DNA of 45,894 bases. Source: a virus. The position numbers and the translations under genes are program-made. Below, one piece after another: positions 39,688 to 45,894 of the stretch (positions within the stretch are counted from its first letter, which is position 1; every line of letters begins with the position of its first letter). Under the pieces are notes generated by a model. The model did not search any database and was not told the origin of the DNA. It worked only from the letters and a program-made list of their open reading frames with translations. The stretch lies in IMG/VR virus record IMGVR_UViG_3300025669_001766, positions 1-45,894 of that record; one strand, written 5' to 3'.

Positions 39688-40124
39688 TAAAATTTATATT
39701 AAATCTATTTAAAAAAGAAAAGATGATAGAAAGAAAGAAGATAGATAAGAGTAAGGTTAAAGATATTTTTAATCCTAAGAGTAAAACAATAAACCTCACA
39801 CCGATTCAAGTTTATGTAATTGATGAGAAATATTCTTTAGGCAATTTTGAGAGTTTGAAAGCTTTTTTGAAAAAGGATTTTACTAACTTAAAAATTTATT
39901 TATCTGAACAAGCTGATTGTGATGATTTTGCTATTCAGCTTTGGAGTAGGTTCAAAAAGATTAATCCTAACTTTGCATTTGGCTTTGCTATTTCTAATTC
40001 TCACGCGTTTAATGTTTTTATCGACGACAAAGAAAAGATTTGGATAATTGAACCTCAAACTGACGAAGTCTTTGAATACAAAAACATTAAATCTAAATAT
40101 AAATTAAAGATGGTGATAATATGA
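39684..40124 (+). CDS. Papain/transglutaminase-like protein (MOA C-terminal-like)
   Basis: The protein has 146 residues. SEQADCDDFAIQLWSRFKKI contains a putative catalytic Cys (ADCDDFA), NSHAFNVFIDDKEKIW the His, and IIEPQTDEVFE the acidic residue. This order fits a papain-like fold such as the C-terminal domain of the lectin MOA (Agglutinin_C), known as a calcium-dependent Cys protease. Viral copies near tail genes might process tail proteins or open the host envelope. It overlaps the giant gene by ATGA. Confidence 0.6.
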   Translation: MIKFILNLFKKEKMIERKKIDKSKVKDIFNPKSKTINLTPIQVYVIDEKYSLGNFESLKAFLKKDFTNLKIYLSEQADCDDFAIQLWSRFKKINPNFAFGFAISNSHAFNVFIDDKEKIWIIEPQTDEVFEYKNIKSKYKLKMVII

Positions 40125-40318
40125 ATGGAAATGGATTAGACATAACAGAAGAACAATTTATAAAAATGAGTTCAAAAGAAAGAGATCTAATGATGTTTAG
40201 AAATGTAACTCATATTAGAAAACAATTTAAAGATTATTCATTTCATAGAAAAATAAATTATGTTTGGTTATCTGTTTTAACAATCACAATAATAGGAAGA
40301 AGATTTATACCTTTATAA
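40121..40318 (+). CDS. Small protein with C-terminal membrane segment
   Basis: The protein has 65 residues. The first 45 are soluble and charged, and INYVWLSVLTITIIGRRFIP is one membrane segment. With the next gene it may form a holin-like or tail-membrane pair. ATGA and TAATG overlaps on both sides. Confidence 0.6.
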   Translation: MNGNGLDITEEQFIKMSSKERDLMMFRNVTHIRKQFKDYSFHRKINYVWLSVLTITIIGRRFIPL

Positions 40319-40476
40319 TGGAAAAAATGAATTGGAAGATTTGGTGGAAGAAAGTAGGATTAACTGCGTTAGCAGTTTTAATTGCTGGAGGCATTAGTGT
40401 CTGGCAAAATAATCCTTACTGGTTAGCTCTTTTACCAATCTTAAAAGGTATTGAGAATTACTTTAAGCATAAATAA
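40318..40476 (+). CDS. Small membrane protein, holin-like
   Basis: The protein has 52 residues from the ATG at 40318. WWKKVGLTALAVLIAGGISV and PYWLALLPILKGIENYF form one or two membrane helices with a basic tail (YFKHK). Small proteins of this shape near tail genes are often holins, but no direct proof exists here. Confidence 0.6.
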   Translation: MEKMNWKIWWKKVGLTALAVLIAGGISVWQNNPYWLALLPILKGIENYFKHK

Positions 40477-40613
40477 TGACTACAAACCCAACTGATATGA
40501 AACAAGACGAACATGACGATAGTAGTGGAACACTTCGTGGATTACTTTATGGAAAAACTACAAGTGGTGAGGCTATTCCAATCGTTGTAAAAAATGATGG
40601 GAGCTTTAAATGA
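40476..40613 (+). CDS. Small tail-fibre N-terminal-like protein
   Basis: The protein has 45 residues (MTTNPTDMKQDEHDDSSGTL and so on) and closely matches the first 45 residues of the next protein (MTTNPVDMIQDEHDDTSGAK). It is probably a duplicated attachment module of the fibre. It overlaps the fibre gene by ATGA at 40610. Confidence 0.7.
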   Translation: MTTNPTDMKQDEHDDSSGTLRGLLYGKTTSGEAIPIVVKNDGSFK

Positions 40614-42307
40614 CAACTAATCCAGTAGATATGATTCAAGATGAACATGATGATACTTCTGGTGCTAAAAGAATTCTTTTATATGGAACTACAACAAATT
40701 CAACAACTACACCAATTTTACTTAATGATGATGGGACAATAAAAATAGAAGAAATCTTAACTCATGAAGAATTATCTGATATGCCAGATGTGACAGGCAC
40801 TAATTCAGACCACGACTCAAGATATTACACAGAAACAGAAATAGATAATAGAGTTTTATCAGATTTATCAGATGTAACTACTTCTTCAATCGCAGATAAT
40901 GAATTACTTGCTTATGATACTTCTTCAAGTAATTGGATAAATCAAACGCCGACTGAGGCAGGATTAGATAATATTTATTTAAAATTAGATGGAAGCAATG
41001 CTAATACTAATATTGATATTGGAACTTATGATTTAACAACAGCAGGGGATGCAACGATAGGAGACTTAACTCTTAAGAGTAAAATAACATTAACTGGTGC
41101 TAATAGAGACTATTTGGGGACTATGACTGCTCAAAATACAGACCCTTGGAATTTAGACATAGTAGGGGATGGAACTGATTTCACAACTCTAAGTGTAAGC
41201 CAAACAGTTTATATATATGAGCCAGGAGGTGAAGGTCAAGCATATACCTATCCAATGTCAGTTAATACTATTACAGATAGCACTCATATGAATGTTAATG
41301 ACTCATTCGGATTTTTTAGATGGCCAGGACCAACAGCTGTTAATGGTTATATTGAAGGGGATTATTTTAATTGGTATGATAGCTTAGGAAATGCTTTAAT
41401 TAATATAAATACAAATGGTTATTTTCGTTTAGATAGTCCAAGCACAATATATTTTGGAACAAGTGCAATAGATAATAGTCAATTCTTATATAGCACAAGA
41501 AAGTTTGTAGTAGAACAAAGTAATAAAGATAGTTATGGTGCATTAAGATTTACAAATTATAATGATAGTGTTAGTGTTTCTCCAGGATTAAGTGGTGCAA
41601 AAGGTATATTTGGACTTACTTCTTCAAATACTAATCACTATACAATAGGTAGTTGGTGTATGGGGTATAATCCATCTTATCCAGAAAAATCAGCAGGGCA
41701 AGTAATTGGTATTGGTGGAATAAAGTTTTTACCAGATAGCACCCAAACAGCAAGTGCTAATTCAATAAAATTTTGGCAAACAAATGCAAATTTAGTAGGA
41801 CAAGATTTTAATATTGAAGCAATGCAAGGTGCAGGAACAGACAAGGTTGGTGGAACAATTAATATCAAAGGTGGTAAAGCAACAGGAAATGCAGCAGGGG
41901 GTAGTTTAACCTTTCAGACATCAACAGCAGGATCAAGTGGAACATCACTTCAATCTTGGGCAACAAGATTAACAATAAGTCCTGATGGACTTCAAATAAA
42001 TGATGCTACAAGTTTCACAGGAACAGGAAGAATTGAAGGATTAAAATTAAATGGAGTAACTAAAACAGCAAATTATACTATGACTGCAACTGATGATGTT
42101 GTTTTGTGTAACACAAATTCTTTTACAATCACTTTACCAAATGCAGTATTGAGTCAAGTTTATACTATTAAAAATATAGCTTCGGTAACAACAATTACAA
42201 TAGCAACCACAGATGCAGCAACAATAGATGGAGATGCTACTTGGGATATATATGGAAAAGAAACAATAAGAGTAATAAATGATGGAACTGATTGGTGGAT
42301 TGTCTAA
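40610..42307 (+). CDS. Tail fibre protein
   Basis: The protein has 565 residues. An N-terminal attachment module (shared with the gene before) leads into LSDMPDVTGTNSDHDSRYYT then VLSDLSDVTTSS, a fibre-type linker. A long beta-rich Ser/Thr/Gly/Asn body follows. The C-terminus (SFTITLPNAVLSQVYTIKNI and IRVINDGTDWWIV) is a widespread phage fibre end. It probably binds the host surface. Confidence 0.8.
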   Translation: MTTNPVDMIQDEHDDTSGAKRILLYGTTTNSTTTPILLNDDGTIKIEEILTHEELSDMPDVTGTNSDHDSRYYTETEIDNRVLSDLSDVTTSSIADNELLAYDTSSSNWINQTPTEAGLDNIYLKLDGSNANTNIDIGTYDLTTAGDATIGDLTLKSKITLTGANRDYLGTMTAQNTDPWNLDIVGDGTDFTTLSVSQTVYIYEPGGEGQAYTYPMSVNTITDSTHMNVNDSFGFFRWPGPTAVNGYIEGDYFNWYDSLGNALININTNGYFRLDSPSTIYFGTSAIDNSQFLYSTRKFVVEQSNKDSYGALRFTNYNDSVSVSPGLSGAKGIFGLTSSNTNHYTIGSWCMGYNPSYPEKSAGQVIGIGGIKFLPDSTQTASANSIKFWQTNANLVGQDFNIEAMQGAGTDKVGGTINIKGGKATGNAAGGSLTFQTSTAGSSGTSLQSWATRLTISPDGLQINDATSFTGTGRIEGLKLNGVTKTANYTMTATDDVVLCNTNSFTITLPNAVLSQVYTIKNIASVTTITIATTDAATIDGDATWDIYGKETIRVINDGTDWWIV

Positions 42308-42315
42308 TGGAAAAA

Positions 42316-42325
42316 TACTTAAAAT
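42316..42325 (+). promoter_or_regulatory. Possible TATA box for the gene at 42345
   Basis: The TACTTAAAAT element is centred about 24 nt before the ATG at 42345, a leaderless spacing. The same stretch lies in a 13-codon frame (42307-42348) that is therefore not annotated as a gene. Confidence 0.35.
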
Positions 42326-42344
42326 CTAAAAGACTCAATATAAG

Positions 42345-42917
42345 ATGACAGAACTAAGAAGAATACACGGATTGTATAATGATACCCAAAGTGCGACACC
42401 TCGAATAGATGCTTCTACGCATGCGTTTGAAACTATTGAGTATCCTCATCATGAAATTCATGCAGGTTCTCACTATTATGTTCAAGGCTATCTGACATTA
42501 GCAGACACTGAGACCTATTATATTAAAATGGAAACAACAAATTCAACTAAGTGGACACATTTCATTTTTGATATTAAATCAACAGGAATTTTAACAACCA
42601 CTTTAAAAGAAGATTGTATTGGTGGCATGACTGGTGGAACATCTATGCCTCCTCTAAATAATAATAGAAATTCAGCAAATCCAAGCACAGCGATCTTAAC
42701 TTCAGGAGTTACAGATTGCACATCATCTGGACAACTACTGGAAAGTGATAAGTGGGGTGCTGAGGGATTTAAAGAGAATATTGGTGGTGGTGGTTCAAGA
42801 GAGGACGAGTGGGTTTTAAAACAAAACTCAACATATCTAAGAATGTTTAGCTCATCTGCAGCAGATAACATAGTTCAATTTAAAGGAACATGGTATGAAC
42901 ATACCGATAAAAACTAA
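42345..42917 (+). CDS. Putative virion surface or fibre protein
   Basis: The protein has 190 residues. ADTETYYIKMETTNSTKWTH, then FIFDIKSTG and EWVLKQNSTYLRMFSSSAAD, then WYEH, resemble a family of phage structural beta-sandwich proteins found with fibre genes. No signal peptide. It lies directly after the tail fibre. Confidence 0.6.
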   Translation: MTELRRIHGLYNDTQSATPRIDASTHAFETIEYPHHEIHAGSHYYVQGYLTLADTETYYIKMETTNSTKWTHFIFDIKSTGILTTTLKEDCIGGMTGGTSMPPLNNNRNSANPSTAILTSGVTDCTSSGQLLESDKWGAEGFKENIGGGGSREDEWVLKQNSTYLRMFSSSAADNIVQFKGTWYEHTDKN

Positions 42918-42927
42918 GGGGGTTAAA

Positions 42928-43128
42928 ATGATAGAAAAAGTAGGAAATGATTACAATATTGTAACTTATAAAGAAGCAATAGACAAAGATGGAAAAGTAA
43001 TAGAGGTAGTAGATACTACAATATCAAAAACTATGGAAGATATAGATTATCAAATAGAAGCAGCAACTAAGATATTAGCATATTGGACTAAGTTGAAATC
43101 AGATGCAGAAAAATCAGAAAGTATTTAA
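42928..43128 (+). CDS. Small hypothetical protein
   Basis: The protein has 66 residues from the ATG at 42928, chosen because AAGGGGGTT precedes it. A beta segment (YNIVTYKEAIDKDGKVIEVV) is followed by a helix (MEDIDYQIEAATKILAYW). It may be a chaperone for the fibre or a virion decoration; nothing decisive is visible. Confidence 0.6.
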   Translation: MIEKVGNDYNIVTYKEAIDKDGKVIEVVDTTISKTMEDIDYQIEAATKILAYWTKLKSDAEKSESI

Positions 43129-43130
43129 AG

Positions 43131-43352
43131 ATGAAATCACAGGGTAAACTTGAGAATAGATTACTCTTAATGAAACCAGTGGAAAATGGCATTGGTAAAT
43201 TTATTCCTTATTGTAATTATCAACACCATAAGGGAGTAGTTATTCACAATAATTACAAGCTGTGTGAAAGAAGAAAATGCACTCACTACTTGAGATTGTA
43301 TATCGTTTACAAAGATTTAAATAATCAAAAGAATTCAAAGAATAATGGATAA
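43131..43352 (+). CDS. Small Cys/His-containing hypothetical protein
   Basis: The protein has 73 residues with PYCNYQHHKGVVIHNNYKLC and ERRKCTHYLRLY. Three Cys and several His could bind one metal ion. The function is unknown. Confidence 0.55.
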   Translation: MKSQGKLENRLLLMKPVENGIGKFIPYCNYQHHKGVVIHNNYKLCERRKCTHYLRLYIVYKDLNNQKNSKNNG

Positions 43353-43494
43353 ACAAAAAGTTATAGAATTGAAATCTCAAGTCTATGATTGTTTGAAAAC
43401 GATTGAAGTGGCGCAAGCCAAATTACAACAATTAAACCAAGCCATCAGACAAGAAGAAGCAATTCCTGACGAGAAACCAAAAGAAGAAAAATAA
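43345..43494 (+). CDS. Small coiled-coil protein
   Basis: The protein has 49 residues. VIELKSQVYDCLKTIEVAQA then KLQQLNQAI is a regular heptad coil, and the end is acidic (EAIPDEKPKEEK). Similar small coils occur beside phage tail/lysis genes. It overlaps the preceding gene by 8 nt. Confidence 0.6.
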   Translation: MDKQKVIELKSQVYDCLKTIEVAQAKLQQLNQAIRQEEAIPDEKPKEEK

Positions 43495-43504
43495 GTATAA
43501 TAAT

Positions 43505-43513
43505 CTTTAAATA
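43505..43513 (+). promoter_or_regulatory. TATA box for the gene at 43577
   Basis: CTTTAAATA is followed by a leader of about 40 nt that carries AAGGAGG at 43562-43568. This is a promoter with a leadered transcript, unlike the leaderless ones at 7800 and 44201. Confidence 0.5.
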
Positions 43514-43576
43514 CTACTAATCTTTTTGAACAAAATGAAACATCATTCTAAATTAAATTTTAAGGAGGTTAAACAA

Positions 43577-44038
43577 ATGGAAAAAAACATGAGTGCATTA
43601 GCTGTTGTTCTTGTCGTATTATGCTTGGTTTTGGGATACACTACTGGGTATGTTATGGCACCTGAAAAGGTTGAAACAATAACTAATGAAGTCATCAAAG
43701 AAGTTCCTACTATTGTGACTGAAACTATTACTCAAGAAATTGAAGTAATATCAACAGATACACAGCCTCTTTTAGATACTGCAATCGCAGATTTTCTGGA
43801 AGAAGTAGAAGATGATAAGAGCTTGCAGAAATGTAAAACAGTTAGATATGATGAAGATCAAATCAAAGTGAAAGATATTGATGAAGAATATTCTATCAGT
43901 TACGGCGACGACAGTTATACAGTAGCTTTTGTTGTTGAATTGAAATATCTTGACAAGGACGTAGAAGATAAATGTTATAAAGAATATGATGTTACTGCTT
44001 ACTACGAAGATGATGAAGATGTTGAAATAAGCTATTGA
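43577..44038 (+). CDS. Membrane-anchored or secreted acidic protein
   Basis: From the ATG at 43577, 9 nt after AAGGAGG, the protein has 153 residues. SALAVVLVVLCLVLGYTTGY is an N-terminal signal or anchor. A Thr/Val/Glu-rich stalk (EVPTIVTETITQEIEV) leads into an acidic domain with two Cys (LQKCKTVRYDEDQI; EDKCYKEYDVTAYY) that may form a disulfide. It may sit on the cell surface, for example in superinfection exclusion; this is inference. It is the last gene before a terminator. Confidence 0.7.
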   Translation: MEKNMSALAVVLVVLCLVLGYTTGYVMAPEKVETITNEVIKEVPTIVTETITQEIEVISTDTQPLLDTAIADFLEEVEDDKSLQKCKTVRYDEDQIKVKDIDEEYSISYGDDSYTVAFVVELKYLDKDVEDKCYKEYDVTAYYEDDEDVEISY

Positions 44039-44053
44039 AATTTCAATAGCTTA
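44028..44053. terminator. 26-bp perfect palindrome followed by T-rich tracts
   Basis: The arm TAAGCTATTGAAA is followed directly by its exact complement, overlapping the stop of the 43577 gene. Runs of T (TTTTTAAATTCTTTTTTCTT) come about 15 nt later. It is the most complete inverted repeat in the window and probably ends the late transcript. Confidence 0.7.
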
Positions 44054-44109
44054 AGTAAACAGTTAAATTTTTAAATTCTTTTTTCTTTATTTTTTAGTGG
44101 CTTTGTTCG

Positions 44110-44127
44110 TGCAGAATTCTGCCACAC
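44110..44127. repeat. Short palindrome GCAGAATTCTGC
   Basis: A 12-bp perfect palindrome, GCAGAATTCTGC, lies in the gene-free stretch after the late terminator. It may be a protein-binding site; no further support. Confidence 0.35.
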
Positions 44128-44200
44128 TTTTATTCTAATTCGCAGGAACTTCTTAGCATTATCTATAAACTTTTAGGCGTTTAGCCATTCAAAACAACAA

Positions 44201-44210
44201 TATTTAAAAA
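44201..44210 (+). promoter_or_regulatory. TATA box for the gene at 44232
   Basis: TATTTAAAAA is centred about 26 nt before the ATG at 44232. The spacing predicts a leaderless transcript. Confidence 0.55.
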
Positions 44211-44231
44211 CCATAATTCTTTGAAAAACTA

Positions 44232-44381
44232 ATGCACGAACAAAAATTCTCATTAAGTAAATCTAAGACACCAAAGAGTTATAGAGGTATAGCAGGGAGA
44301 AATCCTAAAGCCCGTGCTTCTCATCAAAAAGCGAGTAAGGCTTGTTCTGGAAATTTAATTAATGTTAAAATGTTTAATTGA
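44232..44381 (+). CDS. Small basic hypothetical protein
   Basis: This 49-residue frame starts MHEQKFSLSKSKTPKSYRGI and is basic (about pI above 10), with AGRNPKARASHQKASKACSG. The TATA box at leaderless spacing supports it. The function is unknown; a nucleic-acid-binding peptide is possible. Confidence 0.5.
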   Translation: MHEQKFSLSKSKTPKSYRGIAGRNPKARASHQKASKACSGNLINVKMFN

Positions 44382-44589
44382 AGAATTCATACTTCACAAG
44401 ACAAATTGAGAATTCATAAATCAAGAGAACATAAATACCAATAACAAAACTATTCAAAAATCGAGTGCTATCGGCTCTGGTTTTATTACCTAAACAGGTG
44501 TAGATTTTATGTTATGTTGTTTAAAAGAGTTAGTGTGGTATGCCTAACACGTGAAGAATTCACACCATTAGTGAGAAATCCAATATATA
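44382..44589. other. Non-coding stretch with TGAAgaaTTCA repeats
   Basis: No gene was found. TGAA-GAA-TTCA inverted repeats lie at 44379-44389 and 44552-44562, with a related AGAATTCATA at about 44409. A small ACCT-AAAC-AGGT hairpin is near 44490. It may hold a regulatory site or a small RNA, but no tRNA or known RNA fold was recognised. Confidence 0.4.
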
Positions 44590-44799
44590 ATGGAAATAAA
44601 TAATATTAATAAGGGCAAGTGTAAGGGCTGTTCTGAGATTAGAATCTTAAACAAAGATGATTTATGTATATTTTGCACTACTACTTACTCTGGCCCTGGA
44701 ATAGAAGTAAAAGAAAAGAAAATCTCAGATAATCATGGTAGAGAGATAAGATCAAAATCCGGTGACTTTAAGCAAGAAAACGCTTGGATGCAAAAATAA
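44590..44799 (+). CDS. Small zinc-ribbon protein
   Basis: The protein has 69 residues. KGKCKGCSEIRILNKDDLCI then FC provides two CxxC pairs of a zinc ribbon, followed by a charged tail. The function is unknown. It is the first gene of the rightward small-gene region. Confidence 0.65.
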   Translation: MEINNINKGKCKGCSEIRILNKDDLCIFCTTTYSGPGIEVKEKKISDNHGREIRSKSGDFKQENAWMQK

Positions 44800-44844
44800 C
44801 TGGGGATAATTTTGTCATTTTAGAGTAAATAATAAATATCGTAA

Positions 44845-44854
44845 CATTTATAAA
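44845..44854 (+). promoter_or_regulatory. TATA box for the operon starting at 44884
   Basis: CATTTATAAA is centred about 34 nt before the ATG at 44884. It is the probable promoter of the long rightward operon that runs through the junction to 3942. Confidence 0.55.
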
Positions 44855-44883
44855 CAAACATTACTAATAAATATAAGTAAACA

Positions 44884-45114
44884 ATGGTATTAAAAACATT
44901 AAAAGATTTTGATTGGGGTTTTCTTAACGTTGATAAAAATGGGAAAATCATAATTGGAGAAAAGACAGAGTATTCTGAAAAAGCAGTAAAATATTTAGAT
45001 TTAAAACAAGAAGCTATTAAGTGGTTGAAAGAATATTATCATCCAGATAAGACAACACTTCCAATAAGTGCTTGGTTAGATTTCTTTAATATAACTGAGG
45101 AAGATTTAAAATGA
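44884..45114 (+). CDS. Small hypothetical protein
   Basis: The protein has 76 residues. DWGFLNVDKNGKIIIGEKTE is a beta hairpin and KAVKYLDLKQEAIKWLKEYY a helix. No family was recognised. The stop overlaps the next start (ATGA). Confidence 0.65.
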   Translation: MVLKTLKDFDWGFLNVDKNGKIIIGEKTEYSEKAVKYLDLKQEAIKWLKEYYHPDKTTLPISAWLDFFNITEEDLK

Positions 45115-45254
45115 ATATTCAAAAATTTGTAGAAAAAGTGCTTGGAGTAAAATTAACTAATTGGCAAATAAAATTTATTAACAAATATAAGGAGGTAAAA
45201 ATAAATAATGGAAAATCAAAAAGGAGAAGTTCAAGCAATTTCTCAACAAAATAA
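45111..45254 (+). CDS. Small hypothetical protein
   Basis: The protein has 47 residues (FVEKVLGVKLTNWQIKFINK, then a basic tail). The LT.WQ..FI pattern resembles the opening of some terminase or helicase proteins, so it could be a fragment. It overlaps the next gene by 47 nt. Confidence 0.45.
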   Translation: MNIQKFVEKVLGVKLTNWQIKFINKYKEVKINNGKSKRRSSSNFSTK

Positions 45255-45603
45255 TGCTGTTCAGATAGATGATGTTTGGTATGATTTAGGTCCAAAAGTA
45301 AAAATGAATTATATTAAAAAAGGGCCTTGTGAATACTCAACAGAAGAAACCGACGGTGATGCTAATGATTTAGTTGTATTTTGTGGTAAGCCAAAAGGCG
45401 ATAGCCCAAATTCTAACGGAACAGTAAATAACCCAAAAGGATTAGATAATACAAGTAATGATATGACTAAAATGGCTGCCTTAAAGTTTGCAGGAAATGT
45501 TTATATGGGAACTGGACAAGAGTCAGACGCAAAGGTCTTAACAGAAAGTGCATTAAATTTTTTGGAGAAGGGAGTATGGATAAGCACGGAGAAAGTTCAA
45601 TGA
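45208..45603 (+). CDS. Hypothetical protein, possibly OB-fold-like
   Basis: The protein has 131 residues after AAGGAGG. AVQIDDVWYDLGPKVKMNYI then KKGPCEYS is a five-strand-like pattern seen in phage proteins with OB-like folds, and the middle is low-complexity (SPNSNGTVNNPKGLDN). A single-stranded DNA-binding role is possible but unproven. It is followed by the junction HNH gene. Confidence 0.55.
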   Translation: MENQKGEVQAISQQNNAVQIDDVWYDLGPKVKMNYIKKGPCEYSTEETDGDANDLVVFCGKPKGDSPNSNGTVNNPKGLDNTSNDMTKMAALKFAGNVYMGTGQESDAKVLTESALNFLEKGVWISTEKVQ

Positions 45604-45894
45604 AGTGGCGAGAGGATAGAGAGAAAAGAAAAGCCTATGGTAGAGATTATTATAAAAAAAATAAGTCTAAACTTCAAAAATCTTCAAAAGGAGATTATCA
45701 AAAAAATAGAGATAAATTATTAGCTAAGAATAAAAAAAATTATCAAGACAATAAAGAAAAGATAATCAAAAAACAAATAATTTATAGTAAAAAACCCGAA
45801 GTTGTTGAAAAAAGAAAGATTAGACTAAAGAAATACAGAAAAGATAATCGAGAAAAAATAAGTAAATATTATAAAAAGTATAGGCAAAAGAAAA
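45600..45894 (+). CDS. HNH endonuclease, N-terminal part (gene crosses the contig junction)
   Basis: The ATG at 45600 overlaps the stop of the preceding gene (ATGA). The frame is open to the window end and continues at 138-364, giving about 173 residues in total. This N-terminal part is very rich in Lys, Arg, Tyr and Asn, with recurring patterns such as YYKKNKSKL, DNKEKI and KYRKDNREKISKYYKKY. It is probably a basic helical DNA-binding arm. The same kind of arm precedes the HNH domains at 1118 and 2265. An in-frame ATG at 45576 is a less likely start because it overlaps the upstream gene further. Confidence 0.8.
   Translation, partial: MKWREDREKRKAYGRDYYKKNKSKLQKSSKGDYQKNRDKLLAKNKKNYQDNKEKIIKKQIIYSKKPEVVEKRKIRLKKYRKDNREKISKYYKKYRQKK
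45757..45894. repeat. Right copy of terminal direct repeat
   Basis: This is the second copy of the end repeat, with one more A than the left copy. The HNH frame that starts at 45600 runs open through the whole copy and continues into position 138 of the window. That supports joining the ends here. Confidence 0.95.

Noticed and set aside
42307-42348. 13-codon frame with ATGA overlap to the next gene
   Set aside because: It is very short and coincides with a TATA-like element at leaderless distance from the next ATG.
44382-44589. A tRNA or known small RNA in the gene-free stretch
   Set aside because: No T-arm GTTCRA motif, anticodon arm or acceptor stem could be paired; only short hairpins are visible.

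Overview
The window looks like one complete, AT-rich genome of a tailed double-stranded DNA virus (Caudoviricetes, siphovirus-like) that infects an archaeon. The virion genes are HK97-type: large terminase, portal, S78-type prohead protease, scaffold, major capsid protein, neck proteins, a single tail-tube protein with no visible sheath, tail assembly chaperones, tape measure and very large tail proteins. The archaeal host is inferred from a group II (thermosome/CCT-type) chaperonin, TATA boxes placed about 25 nt before leaderless start codons, and T-rich terminators. Shine-Dalgarno GGAGG motifs and ATGA stop/start overlaps are also common. The exact host cannot be read from the sequence. The two ends share a 137/138-nt direct repeat, and an HNH endonuclease gene becomes complete only when the ends are joined, so the molecule is circular or terminally redundant.

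Layout. (1) About 44.6 kb through the junction to 3.94 kb, rightward: many small genes for HNH nucleases, zinc ribbons, two SWIM zinc-finger proteins, a tandem paralogue pair, and finally a helix-turn-helix protein that may be the small terminase subunit. (2) 3.94-7.14 kb, leftward: a RuvB-like AAA+ ATPase, an adenine-type DNA methyltransferase and small acidic or Cys-rich proteins. (3) 7.14-7.83 kb: non-coding, with a 27-bp tandem repeat, an AT-rich palindrome, hairpins, a repeated operator-like sequence and promoters facing both ways. This is the best candidate for the replication origin and control region. (4) 7.83-10.1 kb, rightward: AbrB-like and ribbon-helix-helix-like regulators, a small Cys-rich protein and the shortened chaperonin. 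(5) 10.1-23.5 kb: a glycan cassette of about 15 genes. It contains a GDP-mannose dehydratase-like SDR, an acetolactate-synthase-like ThDP enzyme in two pieces, a PLP aminotransferase, four glycosyltransferases, two radical SAM enzymes, a cytidylyltransferase and LicD pair, two SAM methyltransferases and a DUF2061 membrane protein. RusA, HNH and zinc-finger genes are interspersed. (6) 23.8-43.5 kb: packaging, head, tail and adhesion genes, with one leftward RHH-like gene between terminase and portal. (7) 43.5-44.6 kb: a membrane-anchored secreted protein, a palindromic terminator and a mostly non-coding stretch.

The glycan genes probably make an unusual sugar and attach it, with a phospho-substituent, to a host or virion surface glycan. 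The chaperonin may help fold virion proteins. Several genes (ThDP enzyme, protease/scaffold, a small membrane protein) are split at points where one inserted or deleted base would restore them. The two copies of the terminal repeat also differ by one A in a homopolymer, so some splits may be sequence errors. No DNA polymerase, integrase, CRISPR array, tRNA or rRNA was recognised.
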